DNA from: an uncultured Collinsella sp.
Lineage (GTDB): Bacteria; Actinomycetota; Coriobacteriia; Coriobacteriales; Coriobacteriaceae
DNA: 22,561 nt
Direction: 5' to 3'
Assembly: GCA_900757705.1 (NCBI GenBank)
Contig: CAAEOW010000145.1
Coordinates: forward strand, 1 to 22,561
Shown one piece after another: positions 1 to 7,697 of this stretch. The notes beneath the pieces were generated by a model. That model ran no database searches, had not been told where the DNA came from, and saw only the letters and a program-made list of their open reading frames with translations. Numbering within the stretch: position 1 is the first letter of the stretch; every line of letters starts with the position of its first letter. A program made the position numbers and the translations under genes.

Positions 1-1
1 G

Positions 2-304
2 ATTACCCCCGAGAACTTCGATTCCATCGTTAACGACAGCCTGCCCGTACTGGTTGATTTTTGGGCCCCGTGGTGCGGCCCCTGCCGCTCGCTCTCGCCC
101 ATCGTAGACGAGGTTGCCGACGAGCTGGCCGGCAAGTTGGCTGTGGCCAAGTGCAACGTCGACGACAACCAGGACCTGGCCATGAAGTTTGGCGTCATGA
201 GCATCCCCACGCTGATCGTCTTTAAGAACGGCGAGGAGGTCGACCGCTCGGTCGGCGCCTTGCCCAAGGTAAGACTTCAGGCACTGCTGGAGAAACATCT
301 GTAA
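2..304 (+). CDS. trxA: Thioredoxin, C-terminal part (5' end outside window)
   Basis: This is a thioredoxin, a small cytoplasmic protein-disulfide reductase. The reading frame is open from base 2 and ends at TAA 302-304, giving 100 residues; the start codon lies before the window. The active site WAPWCGPC is plain near residues 22-29, and the conserved cis-proline loop follows as SIPTL near residue 68. The length from the active site to the end (about 75 residues) matches a normal single-domain thioredoxin, so only a few N-terminal residues are missing. A hairpin terminator lies about 110 bases downstream, separating it from the next gene. Family assignment is firm; which of several possible thioredoxins it is cannot be told from this fragment. 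Confidence 0.93.
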   Translation: MTPENFDSIVNDSLPVLVDFWAPWCGPCRSLSPIVDEVADELAGKLAVAKCNVDDNQDLAMKFGVMSIPTLIVFKNGEEVDRSVGALPKVRLQALLEKHL

Positions 305-415
305 TACGCTTGTTACCCATCTGCCGTCCATGAGCGGTTTCGCACCGCTCGCCGGAGTGCCAAACGCAAGGTATGCGACCACGGATAGTATGGTAGATAC
401 AAACAGCCCCCAGTG

Positions 416-452
416 AACGGGTGCGGGTCAGACGGACTCGCACCCGTTTTCT
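416..452 (+). terminator. Rho-independent terminator after trxA
   Basis: Arms 416-429 and 435-448 form a 14-bp stem (one G-U pair) around the loop AGACG, followed by TTTTCTT. It would end transcription from the thioredoxin gene. A second, smaller hairpin (332-338 with 344-350, loop TTCGC) lies between it and the trxA stop. The rest of the 221-base gap shows no gene. Confidence 0.82.
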
Positions 453-525
453 TATGCGGCGGCGCTCAAGGCGGGCGTAGTAGAATCTGAACCACCATAT
501 CGCCCCGTACAAAAGGAGACTCCCC

Positions 526-774
526 ATGCATGACGTCGGAATGAACATGAGCCAGCTTGCCATGAGCGTCAAGCAGGTCGACGACACCATTGAGCTCGCT
601 CACGAGTGGAGCCATCAGCTGCTGCATGCGACCGAGAACTTTGACATGGAGCGCATTGGCGCCAAGCTCGAGGCCGCCATGGCGGCACTCCACGAGGCGC
701 ACGATGCGCTCGAGGGCTACGAGGAGGCCATCGAGGCCGACCACAACTCCGTCGGCTCTGTGAAACTGGTGTAA
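526..774 (+). CDS. Small His-rich helical protein coupled to nikR
   Basis: Not a family I recognise. The 82-residue product looks almost fully helical, with no signal peptide or membrane segment. It carries seven histidines: H26, H30 and H34 are spaced four apart, which puts them on one helix face, and H56 and H59 form a second pair. ATG 526 is chosen because AAAAGGAGA lies just upstream at a normal distance; a later ATG (541) has no such site. The gene ends at TAA 772-774 and the nikR start follows after one base, so the two are very probably cotranscribed and translationally coupled. A promoter-like TAGAAT stands at 481-486, but no good -35 was found. A metal-related role is inferred only from the histidines and the NikR neighbour. 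Confidence 0.72.
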   Translation: MHDVGMNMSQLAMSVKQVDDTIELAHEWSHQLLHATENFDMERIGAKLEAAMAALHEAHDALEGYEEAIEADHNSVGSVKLV

Positions 775-775
775 C

Positions 776-1270
776 GTGGCCGAGCACGAGCACGCGCACA
801 ATCACGGTGCGGACGACGATGCAAGCTGCCGCTACAGCGGCTCCAGCTCCGAGCTGGTCCGCTTTTCGGTCACCGCGCCCGACGACCTGCTGCGCCGCTT
901 TGACGAGCAGATCGCGCGCCGCGGTGACGTGGCTAACCGATCCGAGGCCGTACGCGATCTGATTCGCGCCTCGATCGCCAAGGAGCAGATGCGCACGCCC
1001 GACGAGCAGGTCATCGGTTCGCTCACCATGATCTATGACCACCATACCGGCGATCTGACGCGCCGTCTGGACGAGGTGCAGCACGACTACACCGACGAGA
1101 TTGTCTCGACCATGCACGTGCATCTGGACCACCACAACTGCCTGGAGATTCTGGCACTCAAGGGTCGCGGCAAACGCGTCTATGAGCTAGCGGACCGGTT
1201 GCTGGGACTGCGCGGCGTTAAGCACGGCGAGCTCACCTGCGCCGCCACCAAGCAGAGCCTGGGACTGTAG
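776..1270 (+). CDS. nikR: NikR-type nickel-responsive transcription regulator
   Basis: A ribbon-helix-helix DNA-binding protein of the NikR family, which binds nickel through an ACT-like C-terminal domain and controls nickel uptake or nickel-enzyme genes. The 164-residue product has the ribbon-helix-helix at about 26-70 (LVRFSVTAPDDLLRRFDEQI, then the NRSEAVRDLIR helix). The metal domain follows: counted against E. coli NikR from memory, the four nickel ligands (H76, H87, H89, C95 there) correspond to H103, H114, H116 and C122 here, within QHDYTDEIVSTMHVH and HNCLE. The start is GTG 776, one base after the preceding stop. The first 20 residues are an extra segment with H4, H6, H8 and H10, not present in the E. 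coli protein. The hypF gene follows after a hairpin repeat. Confidence 0.92.
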   Translation: MAEHEHAHNHGADDDASCRYSGSSSELVRFSVTAPDDLLRRFDEQIARRGDVANRSEAVRDLIRASIAKEQMRTPDEQVIGSLTMIYDHHTGDLTRRLDEVQHDYTDEIVSTMHVHLDHHNCLEILALKGRGKRVYELADRLLGLRGVKHGELTCAATKQSLGL

Positions 1271-1293
1271 CGGGATTTCCCGCAGCGCACCTG

Positions 1294-1364
1294 CCAAAAA
1301 GGGACAGGTTTGTTTTGGCAGGTTTAGAAGTTTTACCGACCAAAATAAACCTGTCCCTTTTTGG
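1294..1364. repeat. Long hairpin repeat (REP/BIME-like) between nikR and hypF
   Basis: Arms 1294-1318 and 1340-1364 are 25 bases each and pair completely apart from one G-U. Each arm starts CCAAAAAGGGACAGGTTT when read from the outside and ends TTTTGG, so each arm is also a short palindrome at its ends. This is the look of two head-to-head REP units. The right edge comes within 7 bases of a possible upstream TTG start of hypF (1371). Confidence 0.85.
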
Positions 1365-1388
1365 TCGGTTTTGACGAGGGGAAGCCAC

Positions 1389-3854
1389 ATGCGGCATGTG
1401 CATATTCATGTGACGGGCATTGTGCAGGGCGTTGGCATGCGGCCATTTGTGTATCGCGAGGCTATGGCGCATGGCATCTGTGGCTGGGTGCTCAACGCGG
1501 GCGATGGCGTACACATCGAGGCGCATGCTTTGAGCGAGGCGCTCGACGAATTTGTCACCGCGCTGTCGGAGCACGCGCCGGCCGCAGCCCGCGTTGAGCA
1601 TGTCGCTGTTGCAGACCTGGAGCCCGACGCTTGGGATGCCGACGATGAGCAGGTCTTTCGTATTGTAGCGTCACAGGATCAGACCGTGCACACGACGCTC
1701 ATCTCCCCCGATATCGCCACCTGTGACGACTGCCTGCGCGAACTGTTCGACCCCGCCGACCGTCGCTATCACTACCCCTTTATCAACTGCACCAACTGCG
1801 GGCCGCGCTTTACCATCATCCGGTCGCTGCCTTATGACCGAGCGGCCACGTCGATGGATTGCTTTCCTATGTGCCCCGAGTGCGCTGCAGAGTATGGCGA
1901 CCCGCTTGACCGGCGCTTTCATGCGCAGCCCGATGCCTGCTTTGACTGCGGGCCACATATTACCTGGCGCGAGGCGGCGGGCGACATGGAGCTCGAGGGC
2001 TCGGGGGCGATGCCGGCCGTCGGCAGCACGCGCGAAACCAGCGATGCCATTATTGACCGCTGTGTCGAGCTGCTGGCCAGCGGCGGTATTGTCGCCATCA
2101 AGGGGCTGGGCGGATTCCATCTGGCCTGCAACGCCGCCAATGAGCAGGCGGTGGTCGAGCTGCGCCGTCGCAAGCGCCGCAGCAACAAGCCGCTTGCCGT
2201 TATGGTGCGCAGCCTTGCCGATACTGAACGCCTGTGCCATGTCGATGATGCCGAGCGCGACTTGCTGGCCGGCAGCATCCGCCCCATTGTGCTGCTGCGC
2301 CGCCGTGTTGTTGGCGAGGGAGATTCCCCCGACGGCCTTACACTCGCGCCATCCGTCGCGCACGATCTACCCGATCTCGGCGTCATGCTCCCCTATACAC
2401 CGCTTCAGCATCTGCTGCTTGCAGCTGCCTCGTCGCATGGCATGCACGCGCTGGTCATGACCAGCGGAAACCTGAGCGAGGAACCTATCGAGACCGACGA
2501 TGCCCTTGCATGGGAACATCTTGTTGCCGCCGGCATCGCCGACGCGCTACTTGGCAACGACCGTGCGATTCTCTCACGCTACGACGACTCCGTGGTACGT
2601 GTGGTCGACGGCACCGTCATGCCTGTGCGTCGCGCACGCGGATATGCGCCGCAACCGTTGTCGCTGCCGGCGCTCGACGGCACTGCACCCTGCGTGCTCG
2701 CCTGCGGGCCGCAGCAAAAAGCCACGATCGCGCTCACGCGCGAGGACGCCGACGGCCATGTGGCCTGTTTTGTGTCGCAGCATATCGGCGATGTCGAAAA
2801 CGGCGCGACCTTCGATGCCTGGAGCGCCGCCCGCGCACGTCTAGAAAACCTCTTTGACCTGACGCCTGCCGCCCTGGCATGCGACATGCATCCCAACTAT
2901 CTATCGAGCCAGTGGGCGCGTGAGCGGGCACGGGAGCACAGTCTGCCGCTAATCGAAATCCAGCATCATCATGCGCACATCGCGAGCGTAATGGCAGAGG
3001 CGATTGTCGCTGGCCGGATTGCGCCTGATGCACGCGTCCTCGGTATTGCCTTCGATGGTACGGGTGCCGGCACCGACGGCACCATATGGGGCGGTGAGTT
3101 TCTTATCGCCGGCCTTGCCGATTTTGAACGCGCCGCGCACCTGCGCACCTGGGCGCTGCCAGGCGGAGCCACATCCGTGCGCGATGCCCGGCGCAATGCC
3201 TTTGCCCTGCTGAGCGAGCTCGGCCTGCTCGAGCATCCGGGTGCCGCGGGGCTATTGGGCACCCTCGACGAGCAAACGCGCAGCGTGACAGCCACCATGA
3301 TCGAGCGCGGTATCAACGCCCCGCGTACCAGCAGCATGGGGCGTCTCTTTGATGCCGCGGCAGCAATTCTGGGCATCTGCGACAAGGCAACCTACGAGGG
3401 CGAACCCGCCATAGAACTCGAAGCCGCCGCCTGGCGCGCGTTCAGCAGTGAAAGTGCCTGCCCCACCGGCAATATGGCCAGCTTTTCCGTAACCGAATCA
3501 TCCCGTCCGGACGACTGCCATGTTCTGAACTCCAGGCCGCTTTTTGAGGCGCTTTTGGAGGGAATCAGGACCGGCGTGCCCGCCGGCAAGCTCGCGCTCG
3601 ACTTCCATGTCACCATCGCACGCGCGTCGGCCCGCATCGCAAGCGAGATCTGCGTCCGTGAAGACCTCGACACCGTCGTGCTCTCGGGCGGCGTGTTCAT
3701 GAACCGACTTTTGCTTCGGCTCCTTACCCACGAACTCAAAGACGCCAGTCTTGCCGTCTTGGTCCCCCGCTCCGTGCCCGTCAACGACGGCTGCATCGCC
3801 TACGGTCAGGCCGCCATCGCTCGCGCTCACCTCGCGCAGACAGCATCGCGATAG
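1389..3854 (+). CDS. hypF: Hydrogenase maturation carbamoyltransferase HypF
   Basis: HypF uses carbamoyl phosphate and ATP to make the thiocarbamoyl group on HypE that becomes the cyanide ligands of [NiFe]-hydrogenase. All domains are present in order: acylphosphatase (about 1-95, VQGVGMRPFVYREA); two zinc-finger-like units with C112/C115/C134/C137 and C162/C165/C184/C187; a YrdC-like nucleotide-binding domain (about 205-400, KGLGGFHLACNA); and a Kae1-like domain (about 430-821) with the HHHAH run at 526-530, DGTGAGTDGTIWGGEF and VLSGGVFMNRLL. The length of 821 residues is slightly above usual. ATG 1389 is preferred because GAGGGGAA precedes it; a TTG at 1371 in frame would add six residues. 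It leads the hypFCDE block; 131 bases without a gene separate it from hypC. Confidence 0.96.
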   Translation: MRHVHIHVTGIVQGVGMRPFVYREAMAHGICGWVLNAGDGVHIEAHALSEALDEFVTALSEHAPAAARVEHVAVADLEPDAWDADDEQVFRIVASQDQTVHTTLISPDIATCDDCLRELFDPADRRYHYPFINCTNCGPRFTIIRSLPYDRAATSMDCFPMCPECAAEYGDPLDRRFHAQPDACFDCGPHITWREAAGDMELEGSGAMPAVGSTRETSDAIIDRCVELLASGGIVAIKGLGGFHLACNAANEQAVVELRRRKRRSNKPLAVMVRSLADTERLCHVDDAERDLLAGSIRPIVLLRRRVVGEGDSPDGLTLAPSVAHDLPDLGVMLPYTPLQHLLLAAASSHGMHALVMTSGNLSEEPIETDDALAWEHLVAAGIADALLGNDRAILSRYDDSVVRVVDGTVMPVRRARGYAPQPLSLPALDGTAPCVLACGPQQKATIALTREDADGHVACFVSQHIGDVENGATFDAWSAARARLENLFDLTPAALACDMHPNYLSSQWARERAREHSLPLIEIQHHHAHIASVMAEAIVAGRIAPDARVLGIAFDGTGAGTDGTIWGGEFLIAGLADFERAAHLRTWALPGGATSVRDARRNAFALLSELGLLEHPGAAGLLGTLDEQTRSVTATMIERGINAPRTSSMGRLFDAAAAILGICDKATYEGEPAIELEAAAWRAFSSESACPTGNMASFSVTESSRPDDCHVLNSRPLFEALLEGIRTGVPAGKLALDFHVTIARASARIASEICVREDLDTVVLSGGVFMNRLLLRLLTHELKDASLAVLVPRSVPVNDGCIAYGQAAIARAHLAQTASR

Positions 3855-3985
3855 GCTGTTTTGCCAGCCTGCGCGCCGCCGTCTCACAGGTGTAACGCGT
3901 TTGCTCGTGACTCCCGCGAGCGCTACCATCAACTGATGGGTAATTAGGCGCCTATCCAGCGCAAAACGTATAAAAGGGGAACATT

Positions 3986-4246
3986 ATGTGCCTTGCCGTT
4001 CCCGGTAAAGTGGTCAAACGCGACGACGACCTTAAGGCGACCGTCGACATGATGGGCATCGAGCGCACCGTTTCGCTGCGCCTCGTGCCGACGGCACAGG
4101 TAGGCGACTATATTCTCGTACACGCCGGCTTTGGCATCCAGATCGTCGACGAGCAGGAAGCGCAAGAAACGCTCGAGCTCGTTAATGCCATGACCGAACT
4201 GGCCGAAGAAGACCAACTGGCCAGCAATCCGGCCGAGGCATACTAG
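3986..4246 (+). CDS. hypC: Hydrogenase maturation chaperone HypC
   Basis: HypC is the small chaperone that holds the iron centre with HypD and passes it to the hydrogenase large subunit. The 86-residue product begins MCLAVPGKV, the family hallmark: after removal of Met, Cys2 is the essential N-terminal cysteine. Length is typical (75-95). ATG 3986 is preceded by AAAAGGGGA. The TAG stop shares its last base with the GTG start of hypD (TAGTG at 4244-4248), so translation of the two is coupled, in keeping with the HypC-HypD complex. Confidence 0.95.
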   Translation: MCLAVPGKVVKRDDDLKATVDMMGIERTVSLRLVPTAQVGDYILVHAGFGIQIVDEQEAQETLELVNAMTELAEEDQLASNPAEAY

Positions 4247-5361
4247 TGGCGGCCGGACAGCCGGCGCGCTCCGGTATCGACTTTTCGGCATTTCGCGACC
4301 CCAAGCTGGCTCGCGAGCTCATCGATCGTATTCATGAGCTTGTCGGCGACCGCGCCATCAACCTTATGGAAGTCTGCGGCACGCACACCGTGAGCATCGG
4401 TCGCTATGGCTTTCGCTCCATTATGCCTGCCGGGCTCAAACTGCTGAGCGGTCCGGGTTGCCCCGTCTGTGTTACCGCCAACCGCGATATCGACCATGCA
4501 ATCGCGCTCGCCAAGATGGACGGCGCCATCATCACCACCTTTGGCGACATGATGCGCGTGCCCGGGTCGTCTACCTCGCTCGCCGCGCAAAAGGCGGCGG
4601 GGCGCGATATTCGCATTGTGTACTCCCCGCTCGATGCACTCGATATCGCCGAACACAACCCCGACCGCCCGGTCATCTTTATGGGCGTGGGTTTTGAGAC
4701 CACAACGCCCACCATCGCCGGCGCCATTTTGGAGGCAGACGCGCGCGGACTTTTGAACTTTTCGGTCTATTGCGCCCACAAGACCACGCCGCCGGCGCTG
4801 CGCGCCATCGCCAACGATCCCGAGACCACTATCGACGGCTTTATCCTGCCGGGGCACGTCGCCACCATCACGGGCCTGGCGCCCTTTAGCTTTTTGGTCG
4901 ACGAGTTCAATACCCCGGGTGTGGTCACCGGATTTGAGCCGGTCGATATTCTGCAGGGCATCTGCATGCTGGTCCAGATGGTTGTTGAGGGGCAGCCCGC
5001 AATCGACAACGCCTACCGCCGTGGCGTCAACGCAGACGGCAACCCCGTGGCGCGCCAGCTGGTCGAGCAGGTGTTTGAGCCATGCGACACCACGTGGCGC
5101 GGGCTGGGGCCGATTGCCAACTCGGGCCTTTCCATCCGCCCCGAGTTCTCGCGCTTTGATGCCCGCACTCGCTTTGACGTGCCCGTTGAGACGACGGTCG
5201 AGCCGCGTGGGTGCCGCTGCGGCGACGTGCTGCGCGGGGCCATTACGCCGAGCGACTGCCCTCTGTTCGGCCGCGCTTGTACACCCGAGCATCCCATCGG
5301 CCCCTGCATGGTGAGTTCCGAGGGCAGCTGTGCAGCATATTTCCGCTACCGAGGCTGTTAG
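4246..5361 (+). CDS. hypD: Hydrogenase maturation iron-sulfur protein HypD
   Basis: HypD is the [4Fe-4S] scaffold on which HypC and HypE help build the Fe(CN)2CO unit. The 371-residue length is normal. Conserved blocks are clear: MEVCGTHT with C44, GPGCPVCVT with C72 and C75, TFGDMMRVPGS, FMGVGFETTTPT and ILPGHVATITG. The cysteine-rich C-terminus (RGCRCGDVLRGA, then PLFGRACTPEHPIGPCMVSS) carries the cluster ligands. The start is GTG 4246, overlapping the hypC stop by one base; no other start is needed because the family similarity begins soon after. The ATG of hypE follows after 81 bases that include a strong hairpin. Confidence 0.95.
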   Translation: MAAGQPARSGIDFSAFRDPKLARELIDRIHELVGDRAINLMEVCGTHTVSIGRYGFRSIMPAGLKLLSGPGCPVCVTANRDIDHAIALAKMDGAIITTFGDMMRVPGSSTSLAAQKAAGRDIRIVYSPLDALDIAEHNPDRPVIFMGVGFETTTPTIAGAILEADARGLLNFSVYCAHKTTPPALRAIANDPETTIDGFILPGHVATITGLAPFSFLVDEFNTPGVVTGFEPVDILQGICMLVQMVVEGQPAIDNAYRRGVNADGNPVARQLVEQVFEPCDTTWRGLGPIANSGLSIRPEFSRFDARTRFDVPVETTVEPRGCRCGDVLRGAITPSDCPLFGRACTPEHPIGPCMVSSEGSCAAYFRYRGC

Positions 5362-5363
5362 GT

Positions 5364-5387
5364 TCCGCCGTTCTAACGAACGGCGGA
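5364..5387 (+). other. Perfect hairpin in the hypD-hypE gap
   Basis: TCCGCCGTTC (5364-5373) and GAACGGCGGA (5378-5387) form a perfect 10-bp stem with a TAAC loop, three bases after the hypD stop. There is no T-run, so it is not a typical intrinsic terminator. It could protect the 3' end of the hypCD message or lower expression of hypE; this is inference. Confidence 0.55.
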
Positions 5388-5442
5388 CCGGTCGACGCTG
5401 CACCTCACCCATATAATTCCGTCCTCGATTGGAGTTTTCGAT

Positions 5443-6477
5443 ATGTCCCGTACTGCCACCGATAGCACTGTCCTGTTGGGCCACGGCTCTGGCGGCCAGA
5501 TGATGAAACGCATCATCGATGAGGTCTTTTTGGATGCCTTTGGGTCGCCCGAGCTGCTCGAAGGCAACGACGCCGGCGTCGCCGCGCTGCCCGCGAGCGG
5601 GCGCATCGCCATGTCGACCGACAGCTTTGTAGTCTCGCCGCAGTTCTTCCCCGGTGGCAACATCGGCCGCCTCGCCGTGTGCGGAACCGTCAACGACGTC
5701 GCGACCTCGGGCGCCAACGTGCGCTACCTATCGTGCGGCTTTATCCTCGAAGAGGGCTATCCCATGGACAAGCTGCGTCAAATCGTGCAGACGATGGCCG
5801 AGACGGCGCGCGAGGCGGGCGTGTCCATAATCACGGGCGACACCAAGGTGGTCGAGCGCGGCGGGGCCGACGGCGTCTACATCAATACCGCCGGCGTGGG
5901 CGAGGTGCCCGCGGGCGTGGCGCTCAGCGGCGCCAACTGCCGGCCCGGCGATATCATCCTGGTGTCGGGTACACTCGGCGACCACGGCATCGCCATCATG
6001 AGCCAACGCGAGGGCCTGGCGTTTTCGAGCACCATCGAAAGCGATGCCGCGCCGCTCAACCACCTGATTGCCGATGTGCTTGCCGCAGCACCCGACACAC
6101 GCTGCTTCCGCGACCCCACGCGCGGTGGCCTGGCGTCCACGCTCAACGAGTTTGCCCAGGCCAGCGGCGTTGCCATGGAGGTCGACGAGGATGCCGTGCC
6201 CGTGCGCCCCGACGTGCAGGCAGCCTGCGAGATGCTCGGCTACGATGTGCTGCAGGTGGCAAACGAGGGCAAGATGGTTGCCGTGGTGCCGGCCGAGCAA
6301 GCCGATGCCGCGCTGGCAGCCATGCGCGCCGCCCGCTACGGCGAGAACGCCGCCATCATCGGTCGCGTGCTGCCACTTGCCGAGGGCGCCCGTCCCGCCG
6401 TGCGCGTACGCACCGGCTGGGGCTCGACCCGTATCCTCGACATGCTTGTGGGAGAACAACTGCCGAGGATTTGCTAA
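5443..6477 (+). CDS. hypE: Hydrogenase maturation dehydratase HypE
   Basis: HypE carries the carbamoyl group received from HypF on its last cysteine, dehydrates it with ATP to a thiocyanate, and donates CN to the iron on HypC-HypD. The 344 residues match the PurM/AIR-synthase-like family in length and layout: GHGSGGQMMKR at the N-terminus, the substrate region ELLEGNDAGVAAL and MSTDSF, RDPTRGGLAS and ANEGKM in the second half. The protein ends in PRIC, the invariant C-terminal motif, so the acceptor is C344. ATG 5443 has GGAG about ten bases upstream. It is the last hyp gene in the block; a phosphatase gene follows 105 bases later. Confidence 0.96.
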   Translation: MSRTATDSTVLLGHGSGGQMMKRIIDEVFLDAFGSPELLEGNDAGVAALPASGRIAMSTDSFVVSPQFFPGGNIGRLAVCGTVNDVATSGANVRYLSCGFILEEGYPMDKLRQIVQTMAETAREAGVSIITGDTKVVERGGADGVYINTAGVGEVPAGVALSGANCRPGDIILVSGTLGDHGIAIMSQREGLAFSSTIESDAAPLNHLIADVLAAAPDTRCFRDPTRGGLASTLNEFAQASGVAMEVDEDAVPVRPDVQAACEMLGYDVLQVANEGKMVAVVPAEQADAALAAMRAARYGENAAIIGRVLPLAEGARPAVRVRTGWGSTRILDMLVGEQLPRIC

Positions 6478-6582
6478 CGACAAAGGCTCAGGGCTATTAA
6501 AGATATTCAGATTCCAAACATGCCCGGCACGCATGCCCAGTATCATGGGGTGCGTTTTACAACTCAAGCGGCAGGAGCACCC

Positions 6583-7251
6583 ATGGCAGCAGCTTTTTCC
6601 CATGTGATCTTTGATCTGGATGGCACCATCCTCAACACGCTCGAGGACCTGGCGGCCGCCAGCAACCATACCTGCGAGATGCACGGCTGGCCCACGTTTG
6701 CCGTAGACGAGTACCGCTACAAGGTGGGAAACGGCATGCTCAAGCTGGTCGAGCGCTTTATGCCCGCCGAGTACGCGGGCGACGGCCGTATGTTTGAGCA
6801 GACGCTTGCCGAGTTTAGGGCCTATTACGGCGAGCACAAGGAGGACCACACCTCACCCTACGCCGGCACGATTGAGATGCTCGACCGTCTGCGCACAGCG
6901 GGCGTTCAGCTTGCCGTGCTCACCAACAAGGATCATATTTCGGCAGCCCCGCTTATCGAGAAATACTTTGGCCCCGATCGCTTTGCGCTGGTACAGGGCC
7001 GTGTGGGCGCATTTCCGCCCAAGCCCGAGGCACCCGTCACGTTGCATGTGATGAAAGAGCTGGGCGCCGATCCGGCAACCACGCTCTATGTGGGCGATTC
7101 GAATGTCGATGTTCTGACCGGCCACAACGCCGGCCTTAAGAGCGCGGGCGTCAGCTGGGGCTTCCGCGGCCGCGCAGAGCTGGAAGCCGCCGGCGCCGAC
7201 TACGTGGTAGATACGCAGGACGAACTCGCCGAGCTAATCTTGGGCGAGTAG
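6583..7251 (+). CDS. gph: HAD-family phosphatase, phosphoglycolate phosphatase-like
   Basis: A haloacid-dehalogenase-type hydrolase of 222 residues, the usual size for the phosphoglycolate phosphatase/pyrophosphatase group. Motif I is FDLDGTILNT with the nucleophile D11 and D13, motif II is LTNKD, the motif III lysine is likely in PPKPEAP, and motif IV is YVGDSNVDV with D172 and D176. An alpha-helical cap sits between motifs I and II. ATG 6583 is chosen because AGGAG lies five bases upstream and the protein then starts just before motif I; an in-frame ATG at 6520 would add 21 residues without similarity. It lies on the same strand as the hyp genes and may be read with them, but there is no functional reason to link it to hydrogenase. 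Substrate cannot be told from sequence. Confidence 0.88.
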   Translation: MAAAFSHVIFDLDGTILNTLEDLAAASNHTCEMHGWPTFAVDEYRYKVGNGMLKLVERFMPAEYAGDGRMFEQTLAEFRAYYGEHKEDHTSPYAGTIEMLDRLRTAGVQLAVLTNKDHISAAPLIEKYFGPDRFALVQGRVGAFPPKPEAPVTLHVMKELGADPATTLYVGDSNVDVLTGHNAGLKSAGVSWGFRGRAELEAAGADYVVDTQDELAELILGE

Positions 7252-7292
7252 CGAGCGACACCGCTTAACGCAGCTGCGACAATTCTTCCACG

Positions 7293-7340
7293 CGGAAAGT
7301 GCATCCCGTTTTGGAGCTCCGAAATGGGATGCACTTTCCG
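7293..7340. repeat. Hairpin repeat after gph (GCATCCCG type)
   Basis: Arms 7293-7312 and 7321-7340 form a 20-bp stem with two G-U pairs; the 8-base loop GGAGCTCC is itself a palindrome. It is the first of several palindromes in the 493-base gene-free stretch 7252-7744 between the convergent gph and lipoprotein genes. Confidence 0.75.
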
Positions 7341-7383
7341 TTTGAGGCGCGTCGGGGAAACCGTATCCCGTTTCAGAGCAATA

Positions 7384-7435
7384 TTCCGGGTCGCGGTTTC
7401 CGCAACCCGCCCCATCCGGAAACCGCGACCCGGAA
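7384..7435. repeat. Hairpin repeat with perfect 19-bp arms
   Basis: TTCCGGGTCGCGGTTTCCG (7384-7402) is the exact reverse complement of 7417-7435; the loop is 7403-7416. The flanks 7351-7372 and roughly 7447-7468 also pair imperfectly, so the whole of about 7351-7468 can fold into one nested hairpin. No open reading frame of note lies inside. Confidence 0.75.
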
Positions 7436-7488
7436 TTCGGCCAAAAAACCGGGTCGCATTTTCCCGAGCATTTGATACGGCGTTGATA

Positions 7489-7536
7489 CAAGGAGTGTCC
7501 CCAACTGCCGGCAGAAAAGGAACGTCCCCAAGTGCC
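7489..7536 (+). repeat. 48-bp GTCCCC repeat, copy 1
   Basis: This copy matches 22273-22320 at 45 of 48 bases without gaps. It is built of two similar units of about 20 bases, each of the form AAGGA-NN-GTCCCCAA-N-TGCC, in direct order. It looks like a REP-type dispersed repeat. Confidence 0.82.
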
Positions 7537-7614
7537 GCCTCAATGACTACCATGGCAACGCCGCAGGTAGAGGACGGGCAGCGAGCGGGCACCAGTGCGA
7601 ACAAATTGGCATGA

Positions 7615-7655
7615 AAAGAGGACGGTATAGACCTTCTGGTCATGCCGTCCTCTTT
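7615..7655. terminator. Terminator hairpin in the convergent gph/lipoprotein gap
   Basis: AAAGAGGACGG (7615-7625) pairs with CCGTCCTCTTT (7645-7655); GACC/GGTC closes an inner stem. A-rich on one side and T-rich on the other, it could act in both directions, for gph on + and the lipoprotein gene on -. Confidence 0.65.
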
Positions 7656-7697
7656 GAATGACAAGTTGTCGCTCTGGTGCCCGCGCAGCGTCGGGCA

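Noticed and set aside
371..400. GTAT...ATAC inverted pair as a possible NikR operator
   Set aside because: Only four bases per half-site match, the spacing differs from the known GTATGA-N16-TCATAC, and it lies before the terminator at 416-452.
1371..1388. TTG at 1371 as the hypF start
   Set aside because: It has no ribosome site, touches the hairpin repeat, and adds six residues before the normal HypF N-terminus; ATG 1389 has GAGGGGAA upstream.
4243..5484. Open 413-codon frame on - opposite hypD
   Set aside because: It mirrors hypD, whose cysteine motifs are unmistakable; the antisense product is low-complexity and has no ribosome site.
7293..7536. Repeats as a CRISPR array
   Set aside because: The units are inverted, of different sequence and not regularly spaced; no spacer-repeat pattern exists and no cas gene is near.
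7324..7614. Open frame of 96 codons in the gph-lipoprotein gap
   Set aside because: It is made of the hairpin repeats themselves, has no ribosome site and no recognisable motif.
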